This document shows, in pieces, positions 48,628-57,865 of a DNA stretch of 64,000 nucleotides. The translations under genes were made by a program, and so were the position numbers. Positions within the stretch are counted from its first letter, which is position 1; each line of letters starts with the position of its first letter. The stretch is taken from positions 2,480,001 through 2,544,000 of the forward strand of contig CP007152.1 in the NCBI GenBank assembly GCA_000831005.1, given 5' to 3'. The notes below the pieces were generated by a model, which made no database searches, was not told the DNA's origin, and saw only the letters and a program-made list of their open reading frames with translations. The stretch comes from Marinobacter salarius (GTDB lineage Bacteria; Pseudomonadota; Gammaproteobacteria; Pseudomonadales; Oleiphilaceae).

Positions 48628-49524
48628 ATGATGAATCACTCTGCCAAAGCCAAACCGAATGGGCTGGAGAACAGTCTCCGTGAGCCGTTCCAGGGTTTTG
48701 GGCTGGGTTTGCGCCCGCGTCATTACAACAGCTTTCTTGCCCAGCCGCAGGCGGTGGATTGGCTCGAGGTCATCTCCGAAAATTACATGGTCCAGGGCGG
48801 AAAGCCGCTTGCGATGCTCGACAGGATTCGCGCCGACTACCCAATCGCGATGCATGGTGTGTCGATGTCAATTGGTTCTGTATCTCCCTTAGACCATGGC
48901 TATCTGCAGCGCCTGAAAGCGCTTGCGGACCGTATCCAACCGATGTGGGTTTCTGATCACTTATGTTGGACCGGTGTGCACGGCACGAACCTGCACGATC
49001 TTTTTCCCTTACCTTATACCGAAGAAGCCTTGCGACACGTTGCCGCGCGCGTTCGCGAGGTGCAGGAAACGCTTGGGCGCCGTCTGGTGCTGGAAAACGT
49101 TTCAAGCTATATCGATTACGCCAGTTCAGAGATGAGCGAATGGGCGTTTCTGACCGCCCTTGCGGAGGAAGCCGACTGCTTGCTGCTACTTGATGTAAAC
49201 AACATCTACGTAAGCGGTATGAACCACGGCTTCGACCCGCGTGACTTCATCGACGGCGTGCCAGCGCACCGCATCCAGCAGATTCATGTGGCCGGGCACT
49301 CAAACCTGGGTGACGTCATCATCGATACCCACGATGCGCCGGTACCCGACGAAGTGTTTGATCTCTACGCCTATGCATGCCGTCGCTTCGGGCCGGTCAG
49401 CACGATGATCGAGCGCGACGATTCAATTCCGCCGCTGGAGGACCTGATCGTGGAACTCGACCGGGTGAGGGCCGTGGCAGCTCGTCACACCCCTGTGTGG
49501 GATCGAGAGGAGGCATACGCATGA
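48628..49524 (+). CDS. bufB: DUF692 multinuclear iron oxidase (MNIO), first copy
   Basis: This is a 298-residue TIM-barrel enzyme of the MNIO family. Metal-ligand regions are [68 protein letters not shown] and [10 protein letters not shown]. MNIOs bind two to three irons and oxidise cysteine side chains in peptides to heterocycles or other products. The natural target here is the preceding precursor. It overlaps the DUF2063 gene (ATGA) and is about 18 residues longer than the second copy, mainly at the ends. The two DUF692 proteins are clearly divergent, so they are not a recent duplicate. Confidence 0.93.
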   Translation: MMNHSAKAKPNGLENSLREPFQGFGLGLRPRHYNSFLAQPQAVDWLEVISENYMVQGGKPLAMLDRIRADYPIAMHGVSMSIGSVSPLDHGYLQRLKALADRIQPMWVSDHLCWTGVHGTNLHDLFPLPYTEEALRHVAARVREVQETLGRRLVLENVSSYIDYASSEMSEWAFLTALAEEADCLLLLDVNNIYVSGMNHGFDPRDFIDGVPAHRIQQIHVAGHSNLGDVIIDTHDAPVPDEVFDLYAYACRRFGPVSTMIERDDSIPPLEDLIVELDRVRAVAARHTPVWDREEAYA

Positions 49525-50324
49525 CTGATTACGCCCCTCGTTCGTTAGCCGATCTGCAAGCGGGACTGCAAAACTATGTTTTGGGCGATGGTGTTTCGGA
49601 CGACATTCTTTCCGAGCTGACGGGCGGTGCTTCTGACCAGAGTAAGCGGCGCCTGCATATCTACCATTCTGGCTATCGCTCGCGGATGAACGAGGCGCTC
49701 CAGTCTGCTTTTGAGCAGACCTGGGCCTATCTCGGTGACGACGCATTCGACGCAATTTGCACTCGCTACACCGAGACGAATCCATCGCACTCGCCGAATC
49801 TGGGCGACCATGGCCGCAACTTCCCACGCTTTTTGCAGCAAGCTTTGTCTTCCGATCCGGAAATCGCCGAGCTGGCAACCATGGACTGGAGGCTCCACAG
49901 CGCCTTCGATGCACCGAATGCCGCCATTCTCACCGGTGAGCAATTGGCAAATGTCGGCGAGGCGCAGTGGGCATCGCTGGGATTCGTCTTCCACCCGTCC
50001 GTTTCGCTCGCTCAGTTCGAGTGGAACGCACTGGAAATCTGGCATGCGCTGGATCAGAAACAGACGCCGCCCGTCGCCGAAAAGCTGAACGAGCCGGTAG
50101 GGCACCTGTTCTGGCGCAGCGACCAGCGAAGCTACTTTCGCACACTTGAGTCGGATGAGTATGCCGCACTTAAGGGCCTGCTTGAGGGGCTTGGTTTTGC
50201 ACAAGTGTGTGAGCAACTCGCAGAAGGCTATCCGAATACCAGTATTGACGCGTCGATTGGCACCTGGCTGGCGCGTTGGCTGGCGGATGGGCTGTTGTCG
50301 GAGGTCAAGCCGGGGCCTGTTTGA
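49521..50324 (+). CDS. bufC: DUF2063 partner protein, first copy
   Basis: This is a 267-residue partner of MNIO enzymes. The helical N-terminal domain contains [20 protein letters not shown] then [16 protein letters not shown]. The C-terminal part has [19 protein letters not shown]. In bufferin-type systems this protein binds the precursor and enzyme and supports the modification. The start at 49521 overlaps the DUF692 stop; a longer in-frame reading from 49377 lies inside that gene and is rejected. Confidence 0.88.
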   Translation: MTDYAPRSLADLQAGLQNYVLGDGVSDDILSELTGGASDQSKRRLHIYHSGYRSRMNEALQSAFEQTWAYLGDDAFDAICTRYTETNPSHSPNLGDHGRNFPRFLQQALSSDPEIAELATMDWRLHSAFDAPNAAILTGEQLANVGEAQWASLGFVFHPSVSLAQFEWNALEIWHALDQKQTPPVAEKLNEPVGHLFWRSDQRSYFRTLESDEYAALKGLLEGLGFAQVCEQLAEGYPNTSIDASIGTWLARWLADGLLSEVKPGPV

Positions 50325-50382
50325 GTGACACCGAAACCCTTATCGGCGTGCTTTGGCCGACCGTAAAATTCAGGAGTCTGAC

Positions 50383-50718
50383 ATGTCCAAATCCAAAATC
50401 TCACAGTCCGAGATCACCGAAACCAACACCACCCGCACCATGACCGCTGCTGCCATGGCACTCGCCCTGGGTTCTGCGATCTCCATCGCTGCCGTTCCGG
50501 ACGTTGCCCACGCGGAGGGCATGGAAAAGTGCTATGGAGTTTCGCTCGCCGGTAAGAACGACTGCGCCGCCGGGCCGGGCACTACCTGTGCGGGCACGTC
50601 CACTATCGATTATCAAGGGAATGCCTGGACGCTGGTTCCGAAAGGCACTTGCGAGGAGACCGCATCCCCGACTTCACCCACAGGCTTCGGACAACTCGAA
50701 GCCTTCGAGGAGAAGTAG
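50383..50718 (+). CDS. bufA: Bufferin-type precursor peptide, four-cysteine (DUF2282, BufA1-like)
   Basis: This is a 111-residue precursor with a long signal peptide (hydrophobic part [15 protein letters not shown], cleavage likely after AHA). The mature part starts [20 protein letters not shown], then [16 protein letters not shown], and PKGTC. This four-cysteine pattern is the DUF2282 signature. AGGAG lies before the ATG at 50383. It is 58 bases after the first bufC stop, with no terminator between, so it is likely in the same transcript. Only 2 bases separate it from the second DUF692 gene, unlike the first cassette. Confidence 0.88.
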   Translation: MSKSKISQSEITETNTTRTMTAAAMALALGSAISIAAVPDVAHAEGMEKCYGVSLAGKNDCAAGPGTTCAGTSTIDYQGNAWTLVPKGTCEETASPTSPTGFGQLEAFEEK

Positions 50719-50720
50719 CA

Positions 50721-51560
50721 ATGCTGCCCTCACGGGCAGGCTTGGGCCTGAAACCAGAGCACTTTCGGAACATTCTGGAATCGGGCCCAGACATTGGTTT
50801 CTTTGAGGTTCATGCCGAGAACTACATGGTTCCGGGTGGCCCTATGCACCATTATCTGGGGAAAATTCGTGAGCACTACCCGTTGTCATTGCATGGGGTA
50901 GGGCTCTCGATCGGAGCCGACGCTCCCCTGGACAAAACACATCTTGATGCGCTGGCGGTGCTGATTGACCGTTATGCGCCGCAGGTTTTTTCTGAGCACC
51001 TGGCCTGGTCGAGTCATGGTGACTTCTTTCTCAATGATCTGTTGCCGCTGCCATACACGGCCACCACCCTGAACCGTGTGTGTGACCACATCGATCAGGT
51101 GCAGACGCATCTGGGTTGCCGCATGTTGCTGGAGAACCCGGCGACCTATCTGGAGTTCTCGACCTCGACCCTGTCGGAGACCGACTTCATCAGCGAAGTA
51201 ATACGTCGCACGGGCTGTGGCCTACTGCTCGACGTCAACAACGCTTATGTTTCGTGCATCAACCATCACCGCGAGCCCGGGGCTTATATCCGTGCATTAC
51301 CGCTTGACCGGGCGGAGCAGATTCACCTTGGTGGTTTTGCCTCCCAGGCCGATGCCAACGGCGACCCGCTGCTTATAGACAGCCATAGCGCACCCGTTGC
51401 GCAAGACGTGTGGGCACTCTATACCGAAGTACTTGAGCAAATGGGGCCGACTGCCACGCTGATCGAACGCGATAACGACATTCCACCATTTGACGTTTTG
51501 CTGGCCGAGGTCAATCTCGCCGACTCGTACCTTGTTGAAGCAGGAGGCCAACGTGAGTGA
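50721..51560 (+). CDS. bufB: DUF692 multinuclear iron oxidase (MNIO), second copy
   Basis: This 279-residue MNIO has the ligand regions [73 protein letters not shown] and [11 protein letters not shown]. It is the enzyme expected to act on the four-cysteine precursor. Comparison with the first copy shows shared ligands but different loops, for example SEH versus SDH. The ATG at 50721 follows GAGGAGAAG. An upstream frame from 50649 overlaps the precursor and is rejected. Confidence 0.93.
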   Translation: MLPSRAGLGLKPEHFRNILESGPDIGFFEVHAENYMVPGGPMHHYLGKIREHYPLSLHGVGLSIGADAPLDKTHLDALAVLIDRYAPQVFSEHLAWSSHGDFFLNDLLPLPYTATTLNRVCDHIDQVQTHLGCRMLLENPATYLEFSTSTLSETDFISEVIRRTGCGLLLDVNNAYVSCINHHREPGAYIRALPLDRAEQIHLGGFASQADANGDPLLIDSHSAPVAQDVWALYTEVLEQMGPTATLIERDNDIPPFDVLLAEVNLADSYLVEAGGQRE

Positions 51561-52338
51561 GCAGACAGTATTCGCCAGCGCATTGCTTGATCCGGCGCAA
51601 CCCTGCCCGGACGGGTTACGGGCGTGGAACGGTTCCGATCCGAACCAGCGCTTTGCGGTGTATCGCAACAACATCGTGGTATCACTGATTGATGCACTCG
51701 CTGCCACGTTTCCTGTTTGCCAACAACTGGTTGGCGAAGCCTTCTTCCGCGCCATGGCCAGGGTGTTTGTGGTGGCGCAACCACCGCGTTCGCAAATCCT
51801 GACCTTCTACGGGCGCGAATTTCCGGCCTTTATCGACACCTTTAGCCCGGCATCATCAGTACCCTATCTGGCCGACGTGGCCCGGCTCGAAAGACTACGA
51901 CTCGACGCATTCCATTCTGCCGATGTTGAGTCGCTTGGCACGGAGGACATAACCGGAGTGCTGTCTGCTCCCCATCGGCTACCCCGGGCTTCGCATGGAT
52001 ATCCATCCCTCGGTGGCGGTGCTGCAATCACGGTTCGCCGTGCTTTCGCTATGGGCCGCGCACCAGCAGGCAACCCCTGAACTGGCCCGTGTCGAGCCCC
52101 TGCAACCAGAATCCGTATTGGTGCTGCGTTCCGGCTGGAAGTCCAGTGCATCGATATCGCAGAGGCCACCGGCGTTTTTATGGATCGACTGATACAGAAG
52201 GAAACGTTGTCGCAGGCTGAACAGGACGCCAAGGCATGCGAGCCCGGTTTTGATCTTGTTGCAGCACTGACCCTTATGCTGCGCTGGCAGATCATTACCA
52301 CCCTTTACCCCGGAGATGATCATGGAAAACTCGACTGA
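51553..52338 (+). CDS. bufC: DUF2063 partner protein, second copy (two compensating frame changes)
   Basis: The start is GTG 51553, overlapping the DUF692 stop (frame [17 protein letters not shown]). The N-terminal domain reads [20 protein letters not shown] and [12 protein letters not shown]. The frame changes in the run CCCC at 51982-51985 (an extra C). The next frame then reads [21 protein letters not shown] missing base near 52130 returns it to the original frame: [15 protein letters not shown] ... [13 protein letters not shown]. The two changes cancel, giving 261 residues. I read them as sequence errors, since the protein is otherwise intact. The stop overlaps the doxX start. Confidence 0.82.
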
Positions 52339-52837
52339 AACCTCAGCTGGCAAGGGTGTCCTGCCAGGCTTGATCAATCAGGCAACCGCCCTTTTCGGAC
52401 GCATTCCGGACACGCTGATCGCAATGATCGCCCGCTTTTCGATTGCCGGCGTGTTCTGGAAGTCAGGCCAGACCAAAATTGAAGGGCTGGCCATCGACGT
52501 TGTCTCCGGTGAGTTCAGCCTGGGGGTACCACGGTTGTCGGACAGCGCGCTCTTTCTGTTCAAGGAGGAGTACAGTCTGCCGTTGATCGCCCCCGAGCTG
52601 GCGGCCTTGATGGCGGCGTTCGCCGAGCATCTGTTTCCGATTCTGCTCTTGTTGGGACTGGCTACGCGTTTCTCGGCGCTGGCTCTGCTGGTGATGACAC
52701 TGACCATCCAGATATTCGTCTATCCCGGTGCCTGGCCAACGCACGGGGTATGGGCGGCGGTGCTGCTTTATCTGATGGCTTACGGGCCGGGTTGGTGTTC
52801 AATGGACCACTTCATCGCGGCACGTTACCGGCGCTGA
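52322..52837 (+). CDS. DoxX-family membrane protein
   Basis: This is a 171-residue membrane protein with four helices ([58 protein letters not shown]). DoxX proteins commonly close DUF692/DUF2063 operons and may deal with thiol or quinone redox. The ATG at 52322 is chosen because GGAG lies 6 bases before it. It is the last gene of the run that starts at 48269. Confidence 0.88.
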   Translation: MENSTETSAGKGVLPGLINQATALFGRIPDTLIAMIARFSIAGVFWKSGQTKIEGLAIDVVSGEFSLGVPRLSDSALFLFKEEYSLPLIAPELAALMAAFAEHLFPILLLLGLATRFSALALLVMTLTIQIFVYPGAWPTHGVWAAVLLYLMAYGPGWCSMDHFIAARYRR

Positions 52838-52921
52838 AGTGCATCCAAACACTTTTTTCCTATTTCATATATCATGGGTGTTTAGTTGTTGGATAAGCCA
52901 ACAGTTAACGTGGAGAACACC

Positions 52922-53077
52922 ATGAGCAAGAAGCCCGAGAAAGTGACATTAACCTCTGCCACCATTGAAGAGCAGACGGCAGCTTTTTTAAAGGCTGGTG
53001 GGGCCGTTGAGTACGTAGGTAAGGGTAAGAGTGGCCAAGAAACCTCAGCGGGCCCGAAGCAGATTAGCGTGAAATAG
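52922..53077 (+). CDS. Small conserved-looking protein, 51 residues
   Basis: The protein starts MSKKPEKVTLTSATIEEQTA and contains FLKAGGAVEYVGKGKSGQE. I recall similar small gammaproteobacterial proteins with an FLxxGGxIxxxxxGxSG stretch but know no function. GTGGAG lies 9 bases before the ATG. It has a truncated relative at 45087. A REP-like motif follows its stop at 53079-53093. Confidence 0.6.
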   Translation: MSKKPEKVTLTSATIEEQTAAFLKAGGAVEYVGKGKSGQETSAGPKQISVK

Positions 53078-53078
53078 T

Positions 53079-53093
53079 CACCGGGGCAGATCT
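53079..53093. repeat. REP-like motif (CACCGGGGCAGATCT)
   Basis: A single copy of the dispersed motif lies directly after the small gene's stop. It is outside the 24-33 kb cluster of such motifs. Confidence 0.4.
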
Positions 53094-53122
53094 GGTTCTG
53101 AAGCGCAGGGATTAAAGCGTTA

Positions 53123-54055
53123 ATGAAAGTCGTAAACCCAGTCCTTGTTTTTCTACTCTCTATGATCTTTGCAGTCTCTGGTCATGCAAAGATTTATAAA
53201 TGGGTGGATGAAGACGGGAAGATTCATTTCAGCGATCGGGAAGATCATCGCGTTGAGCAGGAAGTTGTCAGCGTGAAGCCTGGCGCGTCGAAGTGGTCGC
53301 GTTTTGATATCAAGATTAAAGCCGTCGATGTAGAGCTGAGTGAAGAGGAAAATCAGCAGATTGTTGATGGCGTGAACAACGTCTACGAGTTCTTTGATCG
53401 CGTGATGTCCTTTGATATGTACAGGACGGTTCCGGTCAATATATTGATGTTCAAGGACAAGGCTGAATACCGAAACTACCTTGTTCGCCGGAACAGAGGT
53501 CTGGCGGTTGCTTCATACGGCCTGTATATACCTTCCGAACACCAGATAGTCGTCTATGTGCAGGAAAACCGAAGCCGCACCTTTGAAACGATCAAGCATG
53601 AGGTGAGCCACGCGGTTGTCGATACCATAGTTCCTTATGCGCCGCTCTGGTTGAATGAGGGGCTTGCCGAGCAGATGGAAATGCTGGAACGTGATGAATC
53701 GGGCCTGTACTTTGAACGTCATCAGGAAAACAGTTGGGTGGTTGCCCAGGCCCGTGAACAGGGCCGTTTAACGGGCATTTCACAGTTTCTGAAATTATCC
53801 AGTTATAAGTGGCGCCATTCAGAGCTGTCGGGGCATGGGAGTTTGAGGGCTCAGTCCGGTCAATTCCTGAGTTTCCTGCTCTCCAAACCGACCCGCCGCA
53901 ACTTCGTGGTGCGGCTGATGCACAACTTCAACCGGGGTGACCGCACTCTCGCATACTACCTGGTGGATGATAATTACATCGGCGGAGTCAGTATGTTGGA
54001 TTTGGACTGGCGGCGTTGGCTGCACGAACAGGGTAACGACATCATCCGGTTTTAA
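53123..54055 (+). CDS. Secreted DUF4124/peptidase-MA-like metallopeptidase
   Basis: The protein is 310 residues with a signal peptide (LVFLLSMIFAVSGHA). A DUF4124 segment follows (KIYKWVDEDGKIHFSDRE). The gluzincin zinc motif HEVSH is at residues 159-163 and the downstream glutamate motif NEGLAE at 178-182, as in the peptidase MA family. It is therefore likely a periplasmic protease. The rest (LSKPTRRNFVVRLMHNFNRG) is family-like. It is separated from the doxX gene by the 51-residue gene. Confidence 0.85.
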   Translation: MKVVNPVLVFLLSMIFAVSGHAKIYKWVDEDGKIHFSDREDHRVEQEVVSVKPGASKWSRFDIKIKAVDVELSEEENQQIVDGVNNVYEFFDRVMSFDMYRTVPVNILMFKDKAEYRNYLVRRNRGLAVASYGLYIPSEHQIVVYVQENRSRTFETIKHEVSHAVVDTIVPYAPLWLNEGLAEQMEMLERDESGLYFERHQENSWVVAQAREQGRLTGISQFLKLSSYKWRHSELSGHGSLRAQSGQFLSFLLSKPTRRNFVVRLMHNFNRGDRTLAYYLVDDNYIGGVSMLDLDWRRWLHEQGNDIIRF

Positions 54056-54106
54056 CCGTCGGTCGTTGCTCTTCATCTTTGAAAACCCGCAATGAGAGGA
54101 CTCACT

Positions 54107-54487
54107 ATGCCTCACGTTCGTTTTACCCACCTGCTCGGTTTTGCGTTTCTTGTTGCTGTTCTCGCTGCCTCTGCCGCTCATGCTCATCACGGTTGGGCCT
54201 GGGCCACGGACGAGGAATTTGAAATCACCGGTACTATCCAGTCGATGCGCCTTGGTAATCCCCATGGCGAGGTCACGATAGACGTTGATGGCGAGGCGTG
54301 GGTTGTGGAAGTCGGTCAACCCTGGCGGAACGACCGTGTCGGGCTCAGTAAAGAGATTTTGAGCGTCGGCCGGGAAATGACCGTGCACGGTCACCGTTCC
54401 GCCAAAGAGGGCGAACGGTTGGTCAAGGCCGAGCGGATTGTCATCGATGGGACGAACTACGACTTGTATCCCGGTCGTGATTCCTGA
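54107..54487 (+). CDS. DUF6152 family exported protein
   Basis: This 126-residue exported protein has a signal peptide ending AAHA and continues HHGWAWATDEEFEITGTIQS. The family is of unknown function and its members commonly sit beside a DUF6644 membrane protein, as here. The ATG at 54107 has AGAGGA at a proper distance and is preferred to one at 54092. Confidence 0.8.
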   Translation: MPHVRFTHLLGFAFLVAVLAASAAHAHHGWAWATDEEFEITGTIQSMRLGNPHGEVTIDVDGEAWVVEVGQPWRNDRVGLSKEILSVGREMTVHGHRSAKEGERLVKAERIVIDGTNYDLYPGRDS

Positions 54488-54495
54488 GCCTGGGA

Positions 54496-54980
54496 ATGAT
54501 TGAGCCGGCGCTGGTCTTTGTTGAAAACCTGGCCTTTGTATCGGCGCTGCGCAATTCCACCCTCGCATACCCGCTGATCAACGCCGGGCATATTCTTGGT
54601 GTTGCCCTGCTGATTGGTGGAATTGTGCCGCTGGATCTGCGTTTGCTGGGGCTCTGGCGCCGCTACCCTGTGATGGTGTTTGTCGATGTGCTTCGAGTCA
54701 CCTCCGCGTTTGGTTTGGGGTTAGCGGTGGTCTGTGGTTCGCTTCTATTCGCCACAGCGGCGGTGGACTACGCCGGGTCGATGTTGTTCCGGGTCAAGAT
54801 GGTGGTTGTCCTGTTGGGAGTGTCAAACGCGTTGCTACTTGCTCGGGTGTTAAAGCGCCGGGATATACGGAGCCTCCCAATGGGTGCTTCCATGCCTTTG
54901 CCCTTGAGGCAGGTGCCTTGATGTCTCTGGTGTTCTGGATGAGTGCGCTGACTCTTGGCAGGCTATTGGGCTACTTCTGA
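54496..54980 (+). CDS. DUF6644-like membrane protein (one frameshift)
   Basis: The corrected protein is 161 residues with about five helices (YPLINAGHILGVALLIGGIV, LRVTSAFGLGLAVVCGSLLF, MVVVLLGVSNALLLARVL). One base is missing near 54890; then the C-terminal helix reads ALEAGALMSLVFWMSALTLG and RLLGYF. It lies 8 bases after the DUF6152 gene, so the pair is cotranscribed. Confidence 0.75.
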
Positions 54981-55026
54981 GCAGGCGGGTAGCGACAGGA
55001 GTTGCCGCTACCCGGTGCTTCGAAGG

Positions 55027-55434
55027 CTAGCTGAATGCAGGTTCAAGAGGTTTACTGCCAGCAACCCGTTTCATCCACGCCATGTCCAGTGGAACAAGAA
55101 TGTTCACTGCGAACAGCACCCAACCCAACGCCTGCAGGCTGTCCGCAAACCACACCATCAAGGCGAGAGACAGCAGGGCCCAGCTAACATCCACAACCAT
55201 CATCAGGTTGAAGTATTTCTCCAGCCACCGTGCGTTCATGGCCATAGCGGCCATATCCACGCACCAGAGCAGCATCACTATGCCCACCACCAGATAGAAG
55301 GTTGCACCTGGCCCTCCCGCTAGCTCGGCGATCGGCTCTGCGGCCAGGATCAGTGCCAATGCCAGTGGCGTAGAGAGGAAAACATCGCTCAGGACGATCT
55401 GTTTTACGCTGAATTGACGGACGAAGTTTTTCAT
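55027..55434 (-). CDS. Four-helix membrane protein, unknown
   Basis: This is a 135-residue membrane protein with four predicted helices (IVLSDVFLSTPLALALILAA, YLVVGIVMLLWCVDMAAMAM, LMMVVDVSWALLSLALMVWF, ALGWVLFAVNILVPLDMAWM). It is divergent from the XRE regulator with about 150 bases between starts. This suggests it is the regulator's target. GAGGTGATCCT precedes the ATG. Confidence 0.7.
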   Translation of the reverse strand: MKNFVRQFSVKQIVLSDVFLSTPLALALILAAEPIAELAGGPGATFYLVVGIVMLLWCVDMAAMAMNARWLEKYFNLMMVVDVSWALLSLALMVWFADSLQALGWVLFAVNILVPLDMAWMKRVAGSKPLEPAFS

Positions 55435-55585
55435 AGGATCACCTCAATCGGGTTTCACAATGTGTTGGACTACGCTACAAAGCATCTACCTGGGCGGTGA
55501 TGGGCACAATTACCTGTGAGGTAATGGTGAAGCACACCCTTGAGGAAGATAATCGCTGAACACTCGAATATTCACAGGAACTACC

Positions 55586-56368
55586 ATGAGCGCCTTCGGT
55601 ACGCTTTTTAGAGAAATGCGGCAGGGTAAACGGTTGAGCCAGATGGATTTCGCCCTGGAATGCGAAGTATCGGCGAAGCACATCAGCTTTCTGGAAACGG
55701 GCCGAAGCCAGCCCAGTAAGGGCATGGTTCTGCATTTGGCGCAGATGCTTCAGACGGATCTGGCGGCGACCAACCGCCTGCTGTCTGCGGCGGGTTACAG
55801 CCAGGTTTACAGCGATCAGGATTTGAACGCGCCAGGCATGGCAATGATCAAAGAAGCGCTTGATCACCTCTTGCAGGCGCACCTGCCGTACCCGGCGGTT
55901 GTCTTTGATCACGAGTACTATCTGGTGATGGCCAACACAGCCATGCAGGCGATGATGGTAAGAATGATGGAACTGGGCGCTCACTTTCCCGCAAGGCCGA
56001 ACTTTCTGCTATCGCTGTTGGACAACGAGGGCATGAAACCCTTTGTGGGAGATTGGGAAAACATCGCATGCCACATGCTGCAGCGGGTCTACCATGAGCA
56101 TCTAGCCGGCCCCTTCCGGGACCAGCCCAACCGATTGCTGGAGCATGCCTTGACTCTGCCCGGCGTTCCGCAGAACTGGAAAAGCCACGTGGTGGAACAT
56201 CTCGACTACCCGGCGATTCCTTTTACCCTGAACCTAGGAGATCAGCAGCTTAGAATCTTTTCGACCATTGCAACGATAGGCACGCCTTTGGATGTCACCG
56301 CACAGAACTTGCGGATCGAGCATTTTTTCCCAATGGATGAGCGTAGCAAGGCTTTCTGGCAAAGCTGA
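55586..56368 (+). CDS. XRE-family regulator with MmyB-like ligand domain
   Basis: This is a 260-residue regulator. The helix-turn-helix is at residues 5-65 (FREMRQGKRLSQMDFALECE, AKHISFLETGRSQPSKGM). The MmyB-type ligand-binding domain follows (LPYPAVVFDHEYYLVMANTA, IAFTLNLGDQQLRIFSTIAT-like RIFSTIATIGTPLDVTAQ and LRIEHFFPMDE). Its targets are unknown, but the divergent small membrane gene is the obvious candidate. Confidence 0.88.
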   Translation: MSAFGTLFREMRQGKRLSQMDFALECEVSAKHISFLETGRSQPSKGMVLHLAQMLQTDLAATNRLLSAAGYSQVYSDQDLNAPGMAMIKEALDHLLQAHLPYPAVVFDHEYYLVMANTAMQAMMVRMMELGAHFPARPNFLLSLLDNEGMKPFVGDWENIACHMLQRVYHEHLAGPFRDQPNRLLEHALTLPGVPQNWKSHVVEHLDYPAIPFTLNLGDQQLRIFSTIATIGTPLDVTAQNLRIEHFFPMDERSKAFWQS

Positions 56369-56546
56369 AGCGGGCTGCTGCCGGGGAAAAGACTTCCGGG
56401 CCGGCGAGGTAGATGCGTTTGGATCGTGTCATGGGGAATCAACTGGTCATCAAAGGCCGAAAGATAGGTGTTTCCTGTTTTATCCTACCGCACCGTCTTT
56501 CCAGTGGCATAATTCAGCCTGTTAATAATAACCACGGAGCGACGGC

Positions 56547-56996
56547 ATGTCTCTGGCTGAAAAAATCTGCCTTTCAGCGGCTTTCCTGTTTTTTATGACA
56601 GGCCTGCTTACCGGCATTTGGAAATACCGGCATATGGCGCGGAGTGAGGACGCTACCTCGCCGGTATATGTGGATATCGCTCACCGCAGTTCGCTGCTCT
56701 ACAGCTTTGCGGCGCTGCTGCTGGCGGCGTTCAGCGCTCATAGTGTGCTGGCTGATTGGGTTAACACGACTGCCGCCGTGGCTGCACTGGTGTTTTTCGC
56801 CTTTGCAATTGGTACCTATGTGATTCACGGCCTGCTTCAGGATACAGACAACCAATTGCGCCGGCCCCACCGCCTGGGTAAGCGGCAGTTGCCGTCCTGG
56901 GTGACCGGGTTCTTCATGCTGTTGCTGATCGTCGGGGAAGTCGGCGGGGCGCTCGTTCTGGGTGCAGGCGCAATGCTGGGAATCTGGAAGGGGTAA
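56547..56996 (+). CDS. Four-helix membrane protein, unknown
   Basis: This 149-residue protein has four hydrophobic segments (FLFFMTGLLTGIWKYRHM, LYSFAALLLAAFSAHSVLA, AVAALVFFAFAIGTYVIHGL, MLLLIVGEVGGALVLGAGA). It has no enzyme motif. The ATG at 56547 follows a GGAGCGACGGC site. It lies between the XRE gene and the 3' end of the phosphonate operon. Function is unknown. Confidence 0.72.
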   Translation: MSLAEKICLSAAFLFFMTGLLTGIWKYRHMARSEDATSPVYVDIAHRSSLLYSFAALLLAAFSAHSVLADWVNTTAAVAALVFFAFAIGTYVIHGLLQDTDNQLRRPHRLGKRQLPSWVTGFFMLLLIVGEVGGALVLGAGAMLGIWKG

Positions 56997-57082
56997 GTAG
57001 GAGAAATTCACTGCACCGCATTTCTTCAAACGGTTTTTCGGGGCTAAGTCAGGACTCGTGGAGACGCGAATGTTCGGACTCG

Positions 57083-57865
57083 TTAAGCTCCAACACACTC
57101 GATGATTTCAAGCGACGCAGGCAGGCCTATCTGTTTTCCGGCACTAATGAAGTCGGTGTAGAAGCGATCCACATACTTGAATGAGGCGACTTTACAATGA
57201 GAGCTTTGGGTCCATTTGCTATGGTTGGCCACCAGCAAGCGTGACCGGGTGTTGGAAATGATGGCCCGGCTGACTTCGGCCTCGCGGATATCAAAATCCA
57301 TCAGGCCATGCTGTGGGTCCATGCTACCGGTGCTGATGATGCCAAAGTCGGTGATGAAGGAGCTGAAAAATCCGGTCACTTCCGGCCCGACCACATCATG
57401 GTGGTTGTGCCGGTATTGCCCACCGGAAACGATGACTTCGATGCCGGAATTGCCGGAAAGCGCAGAGGCCACACTGAGATTGTTGGTCAGGATGCGCAGT
57501 GACTGATGATGAATCAGCGCTTTCGCCACCAGTTCGATGGTGCTGCCGACTCCCAGGCTGACGGTGGCGCCTTCAGGAATATCCATTGCAACCCGCTGAG
57601 CCATCTGCTGCTTGGTGGCATGATGATGGATCCGCGCGTTTTCAACGGGAGAAACCGTGGCACTGGCCGGTAGGCTGACGCCGCCATAACGGCGACGTAG
57701 CACACCCTGTTCGCACAGTTTGTTGATGTCTCGGCGAATGGTTTGGGTGGTGACTCCAAAGCGTTGGGCAATGTCTTCAACCTCGACATGCTTCTGCTCG
57801 TTCACCCAATCCAGAATGCTTTTTTGCCGATCTTTGGCGCCCATCAGATTAGATACTCGGTCCAT
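57083..57865 (-). CDS. DeoR-family repressor of the phn-like operon
   Basis: This 260-residue protein has an N-terminal DeoR helix-turn-helix (KSILDWVNEQKHVEVEDIAQ, RFGVTTQTIRRDINKLCEQG) and a sugar-phosphate-binding-like effector domain (VSLGVGSTIELVAKALI, ILTNNLSVASAL). It is the last gene of the operon and overlaps the HAD gene stop. The two TGTTCAATTGAACA sites before phnD and the dehydrogenase gene are its probable operators. The start could be GTG 57883, ATG 57865 or ATG 57844. Confidence 0.85.
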   Translation of the reverse strand: MDRVSNLMGAKDRQKSILDWVNEQKHVEVEDIAQRFGVTTQTIRRDINKLCEQGVLRRRYGGVSLPASATVSPVENARIHHHATKQQMAQRVAMDIPEGATVSLGVGSTIELVAKALIHHQSLRILTNNLSVASALSGNSGIEVIVSGGQYRHNHHDVVGPEVTGFFSSFITDFGIISTGSMDPQHGLMDFDIREAEVSRAIISNTRSRLLVANHSKWTQSSHCKVASFKYVDRFYTDFISAGKQIGLPASLEIIECVGA

